Source: Chromera velia (lineage: Eukaryota > Sar > Chromeraceae). Taken from it: DNA of 33,980 nucleotides. A model generated the notes under the pieces. It was given only the letters and a program-made list of their open reading frames with translations. It was not told the origin of the DNA and ran no database searches. The DNA lies in assembly GCA_018398765.1 (NCBI GenBank), contig JAHBMJ010000847.1, positions 5,713-39,692 of the forward strand, in the 5' to 3' direction. A program made the position numbers and the translations under genes. Positions within the stretch are counted from its first letter, which is position 1. The number at the start of each line of letters is the position of its first letter. Shown here piece by piece: positions 22,368-32,816 of this stretch.

Positions 22368-25300
22368 GAGGAAGGCATACATCAATACACACTCTCTCTT
22401 GCCTCACAGATGGACACGCAGGCAAAGGGGAGGAATGAGGGTCCTTCTTTCCTGGCAGGGATGGAACAGAGGTTTTGTCGTTGAACACCAACGAGCATGC
22501 TGAGGAGTTGGGACAATGAGTGGGCACCTTATCTCTATGAGAGATCCATGTGGATCCAGACGAGGAAGAGGGGAGGGAAAGTGGGCGATCAATAGTGCCG
22601 AAACAATTCCTTCCCAAACAACTTAGTAAGCAGACAAAAAGATACGTGGGGATTTTACATGCTCAAATGCAGGTGAGAAGCGACATGTGAGAAAGACGCA
22701 GACACTGCTATGCAAGAAGAACCCCCATCAAGTGAGTCAGTGAATGAATGACGTCTCCTGTGCTTTCTTTTTTCTTTGACTTGACTCACAAAGAGGAGAA
22801 AGCTGTCCGGAGGGAGACCCGCAGCAGCCCTGAGGAAGTTCAGGATGCACTCCCTCTGACGGAAGAGGGCGTTCACCACGGGGCGTCCAGGAGGGACGTA
22901 CGGAGCCTTCGTCAAGTAGCTCGCCAGAGACAGACACGAGTGCATCTGCACACACATTGGGAGGGAGAAGGGGGGAATTGAGCCAACCAAAAGAGCGTAG
23001 GAGAAAGAGGAATGAAGAAGAGAGGAAAGAAAGTGGCAGAGAGACAGACAAGCATCACAAAAGGAGCAGAGCAAAAATTAGGAAGGAAATCAGACGCAGG
23101 TAAACAGGAAGACAGGCAGGCAGAGGCACGGATACACACGGATAACGAAATTTGTTGCTAAGAGCGCAGAGGAGAGAGAGTGAGGGAAGATAAAAGCCCA
23201 AAGCAACAAGAGAGAGGGAGAGAGAGTGGGCTCAATGACCTTCTCAAACACGAAGCCCCCTCCGCCATCTCCTGCCACCCCCGCGGTGGCCGTCTCTCTT
23301 TCAGGCGCCCTCCCTATTTCGATTCGGGATGCAAATTCGGTGACGACTGCGAGGTCGATGAGCAGGGGGACCGCCAGGAGGGAGTCTTCGCAGGTGTTGT
23401 GAACAACGATCGTGTTTCTGCACTCATCCATCCACTCATCCTTCCATCCATCCATGCGAAGGAGGAATTCTTTTTCCCTCATTCCTTCCTTCCTTCCTTC
23501 GTTCCTTTTCGGGAGGTAAAATCCGCAGAAAAGCAGTAGTAGTCTATGACCTCACCTCCAGAGTCACCCATCCATCAAAACTTCACCTGACTGACTGACT
23601 GACTGACTAACTGTCTGACTGACCTTCCCCCCATGAAGATTTCTGATGTGAATTCATCCATGGCCCTCTTGGAGTCTCCAACGAAGGGCACGTACTTGAT
23701 CACCACAGCGTGGTCCGGACTCTCCCCCCCCTCGACGTCATACAGGAGGCTGTTCGAAGAGACCATGTCGTCCACTACGTTGCTCTTGCTCACCTGTCAG
23801 AAGAAAAGAAAAGTACATCAGGGAGCATATATTCTATTCAACTCCATCCCATGCAGCAGACAGGAGGAGAGAGAGGACAGGGAGGGAAACGGGGATTGAA
23901 GGACGAGCGCTTTCAAAAAGTTGGCCTTCAAAAAGTTCTTCACGCTTTCTAGCTTTGTCAGCGGACAGTCTTTCTGTCGAATAGAGGAACACACAACAGG
24001 ATGCCTCGTCAAGAAAGGGAGAAGGGGAGTGCAGGAAGAATCGTGCACACGCATGCAGGATAAAATACAAGTCGAAACGCAGGCATGCAATAAATTTCGA
24101 TACCCATCTGACATCGCGGAAAAGGAGTGAGTACCCCTCTCCCCCCTTCCCATGGACAGACCTCTTTTGACCGAAAGCACTCAGGTGCAGAAAGATTCCT
24201 GCCATCGTTATTTCCCAGGTGGTTGTAAGACACGATCGACCGGGGCTTCACTCCTGCTCCGACGAGGGCGTCCACGAGGACTGACTTGAACTTCGTCTGT
24301 CCGGACTTGAAGTCGTCTCCCACGAGGAACACCCCTCTGGACATCGCCATTGCCAGGATGCCTGGACAGAAGGTGTTCTGGGGGGAACCATTCACGTAGC
24401 TGCAACCCTCAAGGATTGCGGCCTGCATGAAGGAGGAGAAAGGACGGCCGGATTCATAGATGGATTTATTCGCAGACCGGCATGAAAAGCAGACAGAAAG
24501 GAAAGAAGGAAGAGGACGCGCGGGGGGTGGGACAGAACACAGATTCCGGCGTCACTATGCATAGAAGAAGAATGATAGCGAGATGGAGCGCCCCCTGCAA
24601 TCCTGTGAGCAAATTTTGCCTCCCTCTCCCCATAAGGCTTTCAGCAGTAGCTGCAGAAGAAGAAGTGACATAAAAAAAAAAGAGAGAGCTTTCAATGGGT
24701 TTGTCTGAGAAATCAAAGTGGTGTCAGAGGAAAAGCAGAGCATCCCGGGCGACAGCTGGGCAGGAAAAGAGCTAGGCGGCAACGGCCAGGCAGGCAGCCA
24801 ACTGACCACACAGTAAATCGTCGAGGGCGCAATCTCCGGGTGGCCCGTTCTGATGGCCTCCAGGAGATTCTCCTCCGTGTCGTGCACACCTTCCAGTGTC
24901 TCAGTGCAGCGCTCAGTATTGGCAGTCCAGAGCACAATCACGGTGTCAAGCCCATTCGCCTCTTTGTATTCGCGAATGTGGGCTCTTACTGCCTCTAACT
25001 GTTCTGCCTTTGACCCCTTCAACACGTTATCTGCACGCTCACTTTGATTTTTTGCCACAAAACCGTCAAAGTGCACGGCCGGCAGGGGAGGGGGAAGGCT
25101 CTGCATCTCATCATACAGCTGTCTCTGCAGGTCATAGTCTAGGACCTTCGCGCGTCTCATCGCGTCTCCCAAACGCATTCCACTGATGTCCCAACCGGAC
25201 ACAAACAGATCGTTCGGGTTCAGCAACGGGACCAGGTCAGTCACAGGAACAAAAACCTCACGTCCGTCCGGGTCCCTCCCGAGCCTCATCGTCGAGCTTT

Positions 25301-25797
25301 GCGTGACGCTCCCGAAGTAGTTGGCAGAGCAGGACCCTTCCTTGGTGTGCCAGGAGACTTTCCTTCGGTTGGCAAGAATACCTGCACGGCCGAGACAGAA
25401 CAGGAACACGCAATCCACGTGTGCACATGCACTGATGGGGGGAAGGAGAACAGCAGAAGGAAGGATCAGGACGCTCGGAAGAAGAAGGAGAGAGTGTGAA
25501 GGCAAGAGAAGGATTGAATGACAGGGCTCTCGTTCAATGCTCCGTCCATCCCCTTTCCCCCTGATCGCACCGACCTGCTACTGCAGTGCTTCCGTTGTTG
25601 CCACCCAAACCAATCAACATCAGACCCGTCTTCTGCACCCGTTTCATCGTTCGCATTGCATACAGACGCTTTATGGGGCTCACACAAAACCCTCCTGCAC
25701 CTGTCTTCGTCACGACAGTGTCCGCATCTTCAAAAACAGAGAGGAGACACTCGTCGTCCTCCTGTAGGTTGGGGGACTGTACAATCACAGGCGCCAT
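21942..25797 (-). CDS. INO1: myo-Inositol-1-phosphate synthase
   Basis: Converts glucose 6-phosphate to 1D-myo-inositol 3-phosphate using NAD, the first step of inositol and phosphoinositide synthesis. Seven exons: 25797-25575, 25381-24807, 24422-24162, 23793-23624, 23417-23240, 22945-22790, 22319-21942. The family fingerprint is nearly complete: GLGGNNGST (NAD loop, residues 63-71), SWHTKEG and [85 protein letters not shown], and SYLTKAP...VNALFRQR. The known catalytic lysine blocks are present, so the enzyme is probably active. There is no transit peptide; it is presumably cytosolic. Exons 1-6 give 521 aa, the usual family size. Exon 7 begins EDRL, matching the FEERL end of animal enzymes, but then stays open for about 120 further residues. 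That extension is unusual and may be wrong if another donor is used. Confidence 0.93.
22327..22367. repeat. (CA)n(GA)n microsatellite before INO1 exon 7 acceptor
   Basis: On the minus strand this reads (CT)n(TG)n followed by TCCGTGCAG, the acceptor of INO1 exon 7. The repeat thus supplies the pyrimidine-rich tract. Confidence 0.9.
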
Positions 25798-26295
25798 AGG
25801 GTGTCACAGCGTGAGTCTATCGAAGGTTTTAGAGGGACAAACAGGTACAGCAGTAAAGTAAAACAAGTAGAGCCCTAGTGAAGAGAGCGGACAATGCTCA
25901 AGCAGAACAGATCTATGAGTCCCCTTTCTGCTTAACGCGGGTGCTCAGTCTGGAAACGATGAGCCACAAAGCAATAGTGTTGTTGTCTCCGACCGAACTG
26001 TGACTGTCGCCTGAGGGAGGAATGGAGTCAGAGTAAGTTAGATCCCTGGCAGAAGTCTGTCTGGTGACTGTCAATCTGGAGCTGACTCAGCTGAGCGGAG
26101 CACGAAAGGAAAGGAGGCCGGAGCATGTCGGAGATTGTCGGAGTCCACACAGTCGGACATTGTGGGGCGGCGCGCCGGCGCGCTACCTGGCTGGGGACCT
26201 TGCGGCGCGCGGCGCGCGGTGCATGTTAAAGTTGCGGCGGCGCCGCGTGCATGCCGGCCACCTTCGCGAAGATCAGACTGAGCCTCAGTCAGTGC
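25798..26295. promoter_or_regulatory. Divergent promoter region with GC-palindrome island
   Basis: 498 bp between the INO1 ATG (minus, 25797) and the SBDS-like ATG (plus, 26296). The block 26164-26265 is built of GGCGCGCC, GCCGGC, two GCGCGCGG-type runs, GGCGCC and GTGCATGCCGG. It ends only about 30 bp before the plus start. I infer a bidirectional promoter. GCATGC occurs at the right edge. Confidence 0.45.
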
Positions 26296-27437
26296 ATGAG
26301 GACTACTTATGATGACTTCAATGAGGTATAAGTTTCTGACCAGCTCCAGCTCCCAAAGTCTTCCATCCTGAACGATCCTGGACGCTTGCAGATCCTCCCA
26401 TCAGTTCTTGTAGAGAAGCAGTGTTCTGTACACGGACAGCTGAACAGTACAGTTGACGTTGGCATCGAGGTTGCTCACGCAATCTGTACAAGAGACTGGA
26501 TAATCAAGATCGTTGCAACAAATTTCAGTGCAAAGATGCGACCGAATCTGTCTGCCGACGCGGTCCAAGTGGTGCTCAAGGCTTGCAATGAGAAGACGAA
26601 GCCTGAGACTGTCGTGACGAACACAAACACACCCTCGAGAGAAGATCACTTCTACGTGTTCGCTGACCGTAACTCTCTGAAGCAGTGGAAAGAGGATACC
26701 AGCGTGCCCCTCGTGTCGGTCGTTCAGAACTTCCAGGTGTACGTCATGAGGGGGAGCATGAAAGGGGAACCGTGCATTGCCAGCAAACAAGAGCTTGAGT
26801 AAGTGGGGACGTGGCTGGGACTCCGAAGTAGAAACCGTCTCTCTCTTCTTTTCGCCGTCTCCATCTTTACTTTTCTCCCTCAATGGTCGGATGGCCGGAC
26901 ACCCTGGCTGTTTTTTCTTCTCTGCGTATCGGGACAGTACTATGCTGTCTTTCCTTCTGCGTCAGGATAGAAATGTGAACCTTCCAGTCTGTCCCACATA
27001 CCTAGATCTGCTGATTCCTTCTCCTGAACCTCTGTTTCTGCTCTCTTCATCTTCCTGCCTGTTTCGTTTGATGTTGCTGATGTTGTGCTTTGACTTTTTA
27101 GTTCCCTCACGCTGCATCACTTCCCTGGGTCTTTGAGAAAGATAGATAGATAGGTATGTAGGTAGATGGATACGCATATTAAAAGAGAGCGTGTTTGGTG
27201 TGTGTGTGTGTGTGTGTGTGTGTTTGTGTGTGTTTGTGTGTGTGTGTGTGTGTGTGTACATACAGACGGGACTTCGGGAGTTCTTCTGTGGACGACGCGA
27301 TTGCGTCCATCCTCCTCCAGGGAGAGGTTCGGGGGGTGAGAAGGGTGGGAGGCAAGCAGCAGCAACAGCACGCTTCTCCAAATCCCAACAGCAGGACAGC
27401 CCTGAAGGAGAAAGAGAAGGTGTGGGCCTCTGAATGA
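26296..27437 (+). CDS. SBDS-domain (Rtc3-like) protein
   Basis: Three exons, 26296-26325, 26392-26798 and 27266-27437, join in frame to 202 aa. Exon 1 has only ten codons. The 66-nt intron has GTATAAG and TTGCAG ends. Residues about 96-168 match the SBDS N-terminal domain as found in fungal Rtc3-type proteins: FYVFADRNSLKQW, then IPL-like VPLVSVVQNFQVYV, a Gly-rich turn, then ASKQELERDFGSSSVDDAI and a final ILLQGEV. Full SBDS acts in 60S ribosome maturation; single-domain relatives have been linked to RNA metabolism. Here only that domain is present, preceded by about 90 residues I cannot place and followed by a Gln/Arg/Lys-rich tail. A GTGTGG donor-like site before the stop leaves a longer protein possible. 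The start could instead be the Met at residue 59. It shares an upstream region with INO1. Confidence 0.65.
27198..27257. repeat. (GT)n microsatellite before a splice acceptor
   Basis: A GT array with two TTTGTG interruptions, ending eight bases before the TACATACAG acceptor of the last SBDS-like exon. It lies wholly in the second intron. Confidence 0.92.
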
Positions 27438-28407
27438 GCGTGCGTCATTTCTTCCTTCCTTTCTCGTCACGAGTTGGCGCACAGAAGCAGCGGGCGGGTT
27501 TTACAAGTGTACTGTCATAAGCGACAGAGCGGGAACATCTGTTTTTCATCTTCTTTCCTCTTTGCCTGCCTGCCTGCCTGCCTGCCTGTTGTGTAGCTAG
27601 TGGTGAGAGGTTGGAACCTATGCAGACTTTTAAGAAGAATGAACCCATGGGAGGGAGAGACTGTGTTTCTCTCGTGGCCTGCACAAGTTTGTGTGCGTTA
27701 CCCTCTGCCTCTATAGCGTTGCCTTCAATGATATGGCTTTGCGTACGCTTGTAACTTTCACTTCATGTAATGTGGTTGATATACATCATAACGCAAGACA
27801 AGAGGAGGCACAGGTAGAGATCCATTCCTGCAAGAGGATTTCCTTCCTGGTGAGTTTCGAGGACCGAGGCACCAAATAATGTTGTGTTGGTACGAAGAAT
27901 CGAGGATCTGTCTGTGACTGGTTGCACGCTGTGTCCGTCTCTCCCTCCCGCAATGGATGGATGGATGGATGAGGTTGGGCATCGAGAGTCATCTCTCTAA
28001 CCCGCCCTCTCTCTCTCTCTCTCTCTCTAGCACAGACACCATCACTGCATCTGTATCAGTATTCGAATCTCCTTTCTTCATTTCACCAGGCCGGGATAGT
28101 TCGATGAATTTTCGTGTGCTTGTCGTCGCGGGCCCGTGTGGCTCATCGGTGCATTGAGAGAATACATGAATGAAGGAATCAATCGAATAAATGAATGAAT
28201 GAATCGAATGAATGAATGAAAGGAGACAGGAGAAGACTATACCCTGACAAACAAGGTTGAGAAATGAAAGACGTTCTTTCCTTTTTTGGGGGGGTTGCTG
28301 AAATTTCATCGGAATGAGAGCATGGTCGATGCATCAACCATCCGTGCCTCCCTTCTTGTCTTTTCTGTTGCTTCTCTTTCCCATGGTTCTCTTAATATGT
28401 GAGCCAG
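27438..28407. other. Gap between genes; possible small exons
   Basis: The stretch holds a GCCT repeat (27567-27588), GGAT repeats (27953-27970), a (CT)n tract ending in TAG (28006-28029) and GAATGAAT repeats (28166-28221). A short segment 27812-27848 has exon-like borders (GCACAG before, GTGAGT after) and encodes VEIHSCKRISFL. If real it would join the SBDS-like gene or the next one in phase 0. Not confident. Confidence 0.3.
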
Positions 28408-28751
28408 AGAAATTGTGGAGGAATTGTCTTTAACGTACATTCGTGCGCTGGATCTCTCGAGCTCTGAAGAGGAAAGATGGGAAAGGAAGAGGAAGCAGGA
28501 AACCATTGCAATTCGAAAGGGTGTCTTTGATGAATACATGATTCTGTTTGTGGATGTGAGTGAAGAATTTTTCATCTGCTTGGTGTTCTTTCATTTGCTC
28601 ATCCTATCGATCGATCTGTCAGGAATGGAGACGGTCCAGCTTTGAGAGAAAAATGATGAAAGGACGCATGCCTTGCGACGATTCTGTTGCATTTCCTTGC
28701 ATTTTCTCTGTTCCCTTTCTTCATCTCGTCTCTTCTTCTCTTCTTACATGA
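28408..28751 (+). CDS. Two exons of an unrecognised gene (partial)
   Basis: The exon 28408-28555 starts after GAGCCAG with one base completing a codon. It encodes a charged helical segment (EIVEELSLTYIRALDLSSSE, then RWERKRKQE, then FDEYMILFVD) and ends at a GTGAGT donor. The next exon starts at 28623 after CTGTCAG in phase 0 and encodes EWRRSSFERKMMKGRMPCDD followed by a hydrophobic run to a stop at 28749-28751. The phase-consistent join and protein-like composition support coding. The 5' exons were not found, and the hydrophobic end may be intron read-through. Family unknown. The opposite-strand frame at 28306-28575 is the competing reading. Confidence 0.4.
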
Positions 28752-29084
28752 ATGAGCGAGGGCGACTAGGCTGTTCAAGACTCCGTTGTCGACGTATGTG
28801 GTCTTGCATGCATGAGTGATCGCATGTATTGATCGACGAATGCGTTTTTCCTTCCTTGCTTCCTTTGCTCGTCCCTTGTATCATTTGGACAGACAAGAGG
28901 AAAGTGAGTCCGTTGTCCGTTCAAGTGTGCGTGCCAACCGGCCACGGTGATCTGGTCTTCCGGGACTCTAGCGGGGACTGTCTAGGGGACTGATTGACGT
29001 CTTGTAACCGCGTGCCGTGATGGATTTGTGGATGGGTCTTGTTTCTTGTTTGTTGTGCCCTAGGTTTTGCCTCTCCTAGCCTTT
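28752..29084. other. Intergenic stretch, nothing recognised
   Basis: Normal-composition DNA between the unknown plus-strand exons and the AT island. No frame, RNA gene or repeat worth reporting. Confidence 0.4.
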
Positions 29085-29760
29085 CCGTTCAAAAACCTAT
29101 ACCGTACGTAAAACTAGTTTGAAAACTTATACAAAGAAGTTTGCTTAGAATTCATGTATAAAATTTTTGATTAGTGGTCCTCGAAGGGTCGGTCTCACCA
29201 TTGGAGGTGTTCTTTTAGATCTCCTTAAGATTGTTTTAGTACATTTAAATGTCTCAAAGTTCTCCAGTTTTTGCTTTTTAAAATTTGGTTTATAGCTTTA
29301 AACTAATACATAATACTTGTTAGCAAATTTTAATGTTCAGATTCTTTCTAGCACTCAAAAACGAAAAAATGATTCTTTTAGTTATACATATAGTTATACA
29401 CATTATTTTTTTTCTGCACTGATAGATTGATTCTATTATCATTCTAAAGTTGATTGCCTATTGCCCAAAAAACTCAAGAACCTTCAATCCTGCAAGTTTG
29501 AATAATTTAACTAAGCTAGCAGTTTATTAAAGTCACTACGGAATCTAGTTTAGTAATCTAAAGTCACTTAGAATAATCTAAAGTACTTCAGAATAGTAAT
29601 TTAACTAGTATAATTTAAAGTAATTTAGAATATAAAGCGTAAGATAAAGCCTAAGATTACCTAAGATAAAGCACTTGAAATATAACTATCTAAAAGAGCT
29701 AGTTCTGCAGACTGCTAAAATCTGGACCAAATTAGATAATGTCCGCGGTACGTTGGTTTA
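29085..29760. other. AT-rich island, possible old transposable element
   Basis: GC drops sharply from the normal sequence on both sides. There is no reading frame. The right part consists of degenerate tandem repeats. The style (TTTAAA, CTAGT words) resembles the islands at 7858 and 19516, but I could not align them by eye. Confidence 0.4.
29525..29631. repeat. Degenerate 20-bp tandem repeat
   Basis: Related units at 29525-29544, 29555-29574, 29575-29594 and 29612-29631, of the form AATCTAAAGTNACTTAGAAT with a few changes, separated by 0, 10 or 17 bp. TAAAG and AGAAT words continue to about 29690. Confidence 0.7.
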
Positions 29761-29810
29761 GTTTCTTCTAGAACCACGCTTGTCAGAGAGGACTCGGACT
29801 TAGAAAAGGA

Positions 29811-29844
29811 CCGTGCATGCGGCAGTACGCCAGTGCATGCACGG
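29811..29844. repeat. Inverted repeat with TGCATG arms
   Basis: Ten-base arms CCGTGCATGC (29811-29820) and GCATGCACGG (29835-29844) with a 14-base loop, at the right border of the AT island and beyond the 3' end of the TPR-MYND gene. Each arm carries a GCATGC core. Confidence 0.75.
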
Positions 29845-30452
29845 AAACGGGATGCCGTCCAAATTGATTTAACGGGATCGTGTAAGACTAACTATCTCAG
29901 GACAAGCGGACAAGCAAAAAAATGTCTTTGGAGTGTCCTTCAACTCGAAAGACATGAAAAGGATCCTCAAACAATTCGACACAATTAACCGCCCCAAAAG
30001 ACATCCATTGTGTCGGACTGGGGAAGAGGCAGAGAGAGAAATAGTCAGACAAAATGACGCGCTTTGTCTGATAGAGAGAGAGGGACTGGTAACAAAGAGA
30101 ACAGAATGAGAAGAGCGTACAACATGAATGCCATCCTTCTTGACTCCATGAGGCGTGCCTGGCACCCCTCACTGAGCCTCGTGTGTCTATGAAGAATGAG
30201 CCGCCCTTCCCAATTCTGGACCATCAGCCCTCTCCATTCAAACCCCTTCAATGCCTAAACGCCGACGCTGAAGGCAACAGAGTGAGGAGAAAAGATGAGA
30301 GAGAGGAAGAGGGGGAAGAACGAAGAAGGCAAGGAGGGAGACAAGAGCAAGGCACGCGATAAAGGAGCATAAGAGAAAAAAATGAAATGGAAGAAGAGGA
30401 CTCGACTGACCTTGAATTGGATCCCACAGCGGTCCGAAGGCCTCCATCTGAC
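29845..30452. other. 3' flank of the TPR-MYND gene
   Basis: No independent gene is seen. On the minus strand a GTGAGT donor overlaps the stop of the TPR-MYND frame (about 30454). A good acceptor (TGTTGCCTTCAG, near 30270) is followed within five codons by a stop, so the last few residues may come from a tiny exon here. The rest is probably 3' UTR. Confidence 0.35.
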
Positions 30453-32816
30453 TCACTCGCCCCCTCTCCACGCCTTCAGAAGACCGCACTCCTTCTTGTG
30501 GCCCCTCACCCAGTGGTCCTTCTGGCAGGCTGCACAGCAGTACCGAACGAGCTCGCACCTACTGCACCTCTTCATATTCTCTTCTGCCCACTTCTGCGCC
30601 TCCTGTCCCTCTAGGACTGCTGGAGCAGTGCTGCACAGCGGGTTCGCACAAGTGCCGTCGAGGCCGCGGCCTCGCTTGTCGCCCTTCTCCCTCACATACC
30701 CAGGCTGCGCCCAGGACCCTCGCAGATTCTCCCACGGCAGAGTGAGCACAGATGGCTTAGCCTGCTCTCTCTGAGCATCTTCCGACGTCACTTTGACTTT
30801 GAAAGATCCATTGGGAAGCTTTGCTATGACAGTGGCCAATCTGCTGTTGAAACGACGGAGGTGGGGATTCTGAATGTCCCGCAGACGAACGGTAGAACCG
30901 CGTTTCAGTCTCTTTGCTTCTGTGTCAGAGAGTGGGCGAATCTGCTGGAGAACCTCGATGGCTTCTCGACCGTGGAATGTGGTAAAAGGGAGGGCACGAG
31001 TGAGAGTGTTGGCGGACTCTGAAAGCTCTTTGGAGAGGTCTACAATGCTGGCAAGCCTGGCGATAGCCATCACGACTGCGTTGATAAAACCTTGATCTCG
31101 AGAGTCTGCCCCTTTTGAATGGGCCCACTCTATGCGGGCGTCAAGGACTGGGATGAGTCGGCCAAAGATGCCACACTCAGTCAGTCTCTGAATCACAAAA
31201 CGCTGGGTCTCCGTGTCTGGGGAGTTCAGTACCCTTTGAATGAGGTGAACAACTTCCTCGACGGGAGGCCATCGATTCTGCGGCTCCCAAGGGTAACCGT
31301 CGTGTGTGGGGACACTGATGAGCGTCTCGAGACCGTTCAGCTCTTCATCAATCACCCTCCACTGCTTCAAGGGGAGGGGCTTGATTTGGGTCAGGGCAAA
31401 CACCCCCAGTGACTTTCGAGGCTCGTATGCACTCTCTGACTTCGGAGGTTCTCTGTCAATCGACAGGGAACGGAAGATCGCAGCGAGGAGGTCTGTAGAC
31501 GTGAGGGAGGCGTCTGCAAGACACTTCAGCGTTCTACCGAGGTGCCGTGCGGACAGCAGCCCGGAGTCAGTCAACGTGAGCAGAGCACACTGAGCCTTGT
31601 CCAGCTCGTCAGATCCCATCCAAGCAAAAACCTTTCTGAGCTGGTCTGTTGCCTGCACGAAAACATGCCCAGTTTCTGCACCAGAGAGCCCAGCCTGAAA
31701 ACGGACGTCCGACAAGCAGCTCCTGGAAACAAAGATTAAGGAAAAGAAACAAACAGACACACAGACCTGAATGAGACCCTCTACAAATGCGAAACAGTCT
31801 GCTCTCTTCGAAAGGGGGTACTCTTTCTCTCGCACCAAGAATGCCGAACGCAAGACCACAGGAAGGCCTGTACGCATCGCCTCGACCACCAGAGGAACGC
31901 ACTCTGCGTGGGCATGAGGGAATTTCCTCAGCCTCCGCATCGACTCCATCATCTCAGTGACTGCCACAGGGTGATGCGATACATGGGCGGTGTAGGGGTT
32001 AGAGTCTGGAGGTTGCTGGGGGATGGTGTCTGTAGAGTGCATCTCAAACAGACGGTTCAACCGCATCACAAACGCCTCTGCTGCAGCAGAAGGCCCATCC
32101 CTCGGGGGATCCCAGAAATAGAGGGCTCGCATCGCATCCGCTCTGGCTACTACGATAAGTCCGATCTTCTCACTCGCAATTGCACGCGCCCAGAGTGCCT
32201 TGACGTGATTCTTGGTCAAGAGCAAGGCAGCACAACAGTCCTCAAAGCATTTCTGCCAATCCTCCATTTGCAGGTTAGCTTCTGCTCGGCTGGAGTAGAG
32301 GTCACGCTTCAGATCGGAAAAAGGCTGTGCAGGGTCGCCAACTTTTTCGGCAGACAACAATTCCATCACTCCCTCTGTATAAGCAGCAACGGCTGCGTGA
32401 AAGTCTTTGGAGCGGAAAAAAGAGTCGCCCTTCTCTTTGGCCAAAGACACGCGATCAAAAACCTCTGCTTCTTTTGTTTTCTCATTCCCAGGTTTCGTGG
32501 CTGTAACAATCAGCGGGAAAACTCTGAACTCCGGCTTTCCACTTTTTAGAAGTGTCGGCCGATACCACTGGACATCCACCGGCAAAGCCTCTGAGCAAGT
32601 CGAGCTGCGAAATATTTTGGCGCCTTGAAGACCGCATTCGACATTTGGAGCAAAGGTCCACTCTGAACGATCTTCATCCCACATGATCATAATTTCAGAG
32701 TCCACGCTCTTCCAGGCAGGCTTGCCATTGACAGTCCGTTTCTTCAGTCGGTACTTTCCGTCACAAGGACCCATCGCGTTTGAAACGAAAATCTCCGGAA
32801 ATGATTTTCCCTCCAT
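30453..32816 (-). CDS. TPR-MYND zinc-finger protein
   Basis: ATG at 32816. The frame is open for 787 codons but very probably contains a 72-nt in-frame intron (31695-31766, CAG|GTCTGT to TTTTCAG|GCT). It removes a Val/Cys/Phe-rich stretch and joins FVEGLIQ to AGLSGAETGH, leaving 763 aa. N-terminus: a segment VNGKPAWKSVDSEIMIMW...EWTFAP (residues 29-57) of a type that recurs in alveolate proteins. Residues about 123-235: TPR repeats (AKEKGDSFFRSKDFHAAVAA; SSRAEANLQMEDW; ALWARAIASEKIG). The C-terminal 65 residues are a MYND finger (CANPLC...RCSRCELVRYCCAACQ..HW..GHKKEC). TPR and MYND both bind proteins, so I infer a scaffold or co-chaperone role. No SET domain is seen, so it is not a SMYD methyltransferase. 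Confidence 0.8.
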   Translation of the reverse strand: MEGKSFPEIFVSNAMGPCDGKYRLKKRTVNGKPAWKSVDSEIMIMWDEDRSEWTFAPNVECGLQGAKIFRSSTCSEALPVDVQWYRPTLLKSGKPEFRVFPLIVTATKPGNEKTKEAEVFDRVSLAKEKGDSFFRSKDFHAAVAAYTEGVMELLSAEKVGDPAQPFSDLKRDLYSSRAEANLQMEDWQKCFEDCCAALLLTKNHVKALWARAIASEKIGLIVVARADAMRALYFWDPPRDGPSAAAEAFVMRLNRLFEMHSTDTIPQQPPDSNPYTAHVSHHPVAVTEMMESMRRLRKFPHAHAECVPLVVEAMRTGLPVVLRSAFLVREKEYPLSKRADCFAFVEGLIQVCVSVCFFSLIFVSRSCLSDVRFQAGLSGAETGHVFVQATDQLRKVFAWMGSDELDKAQCALLTLTDSGLLSARHLGRTLKCLADASLTSTDLLAAIFRSLSIDREPPKSESAYEPRKSLGVFALTQIKPLPLKQWRVIDEELNGLETLISVPTHDGYPWEPQNRWPPVEEVVHLIQRVLNSPDTETQRFVIQRLTECGIFGRLIPVLDARIEWAHSKGADSRDQGFINAVVMAIARLASIVDLSKELSESANTLTRALPFTTFHGREAIEVLQQIRPLSDTEAKRLKRGSTVRLRDIQNPHLRRFNSRLATVIAKLPNGSFKVKVTSEDAQREQAKPSVLTLPWENLRGSWAQPGYVREKGDKRGRGLDGTCANPLCSTAPAVLEGQEAQKWAEENMKRCSRCELVRYCCAACQKDHWVRGHKKECGLLKAWRGGE

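Noticed and set aside
22177..22617. Alternative minus-strand frame in the INO1 exon 7 area
   Set aside because: Only the EDRL frame is in phase with exon 6 and matches the family's C-terminal motif.
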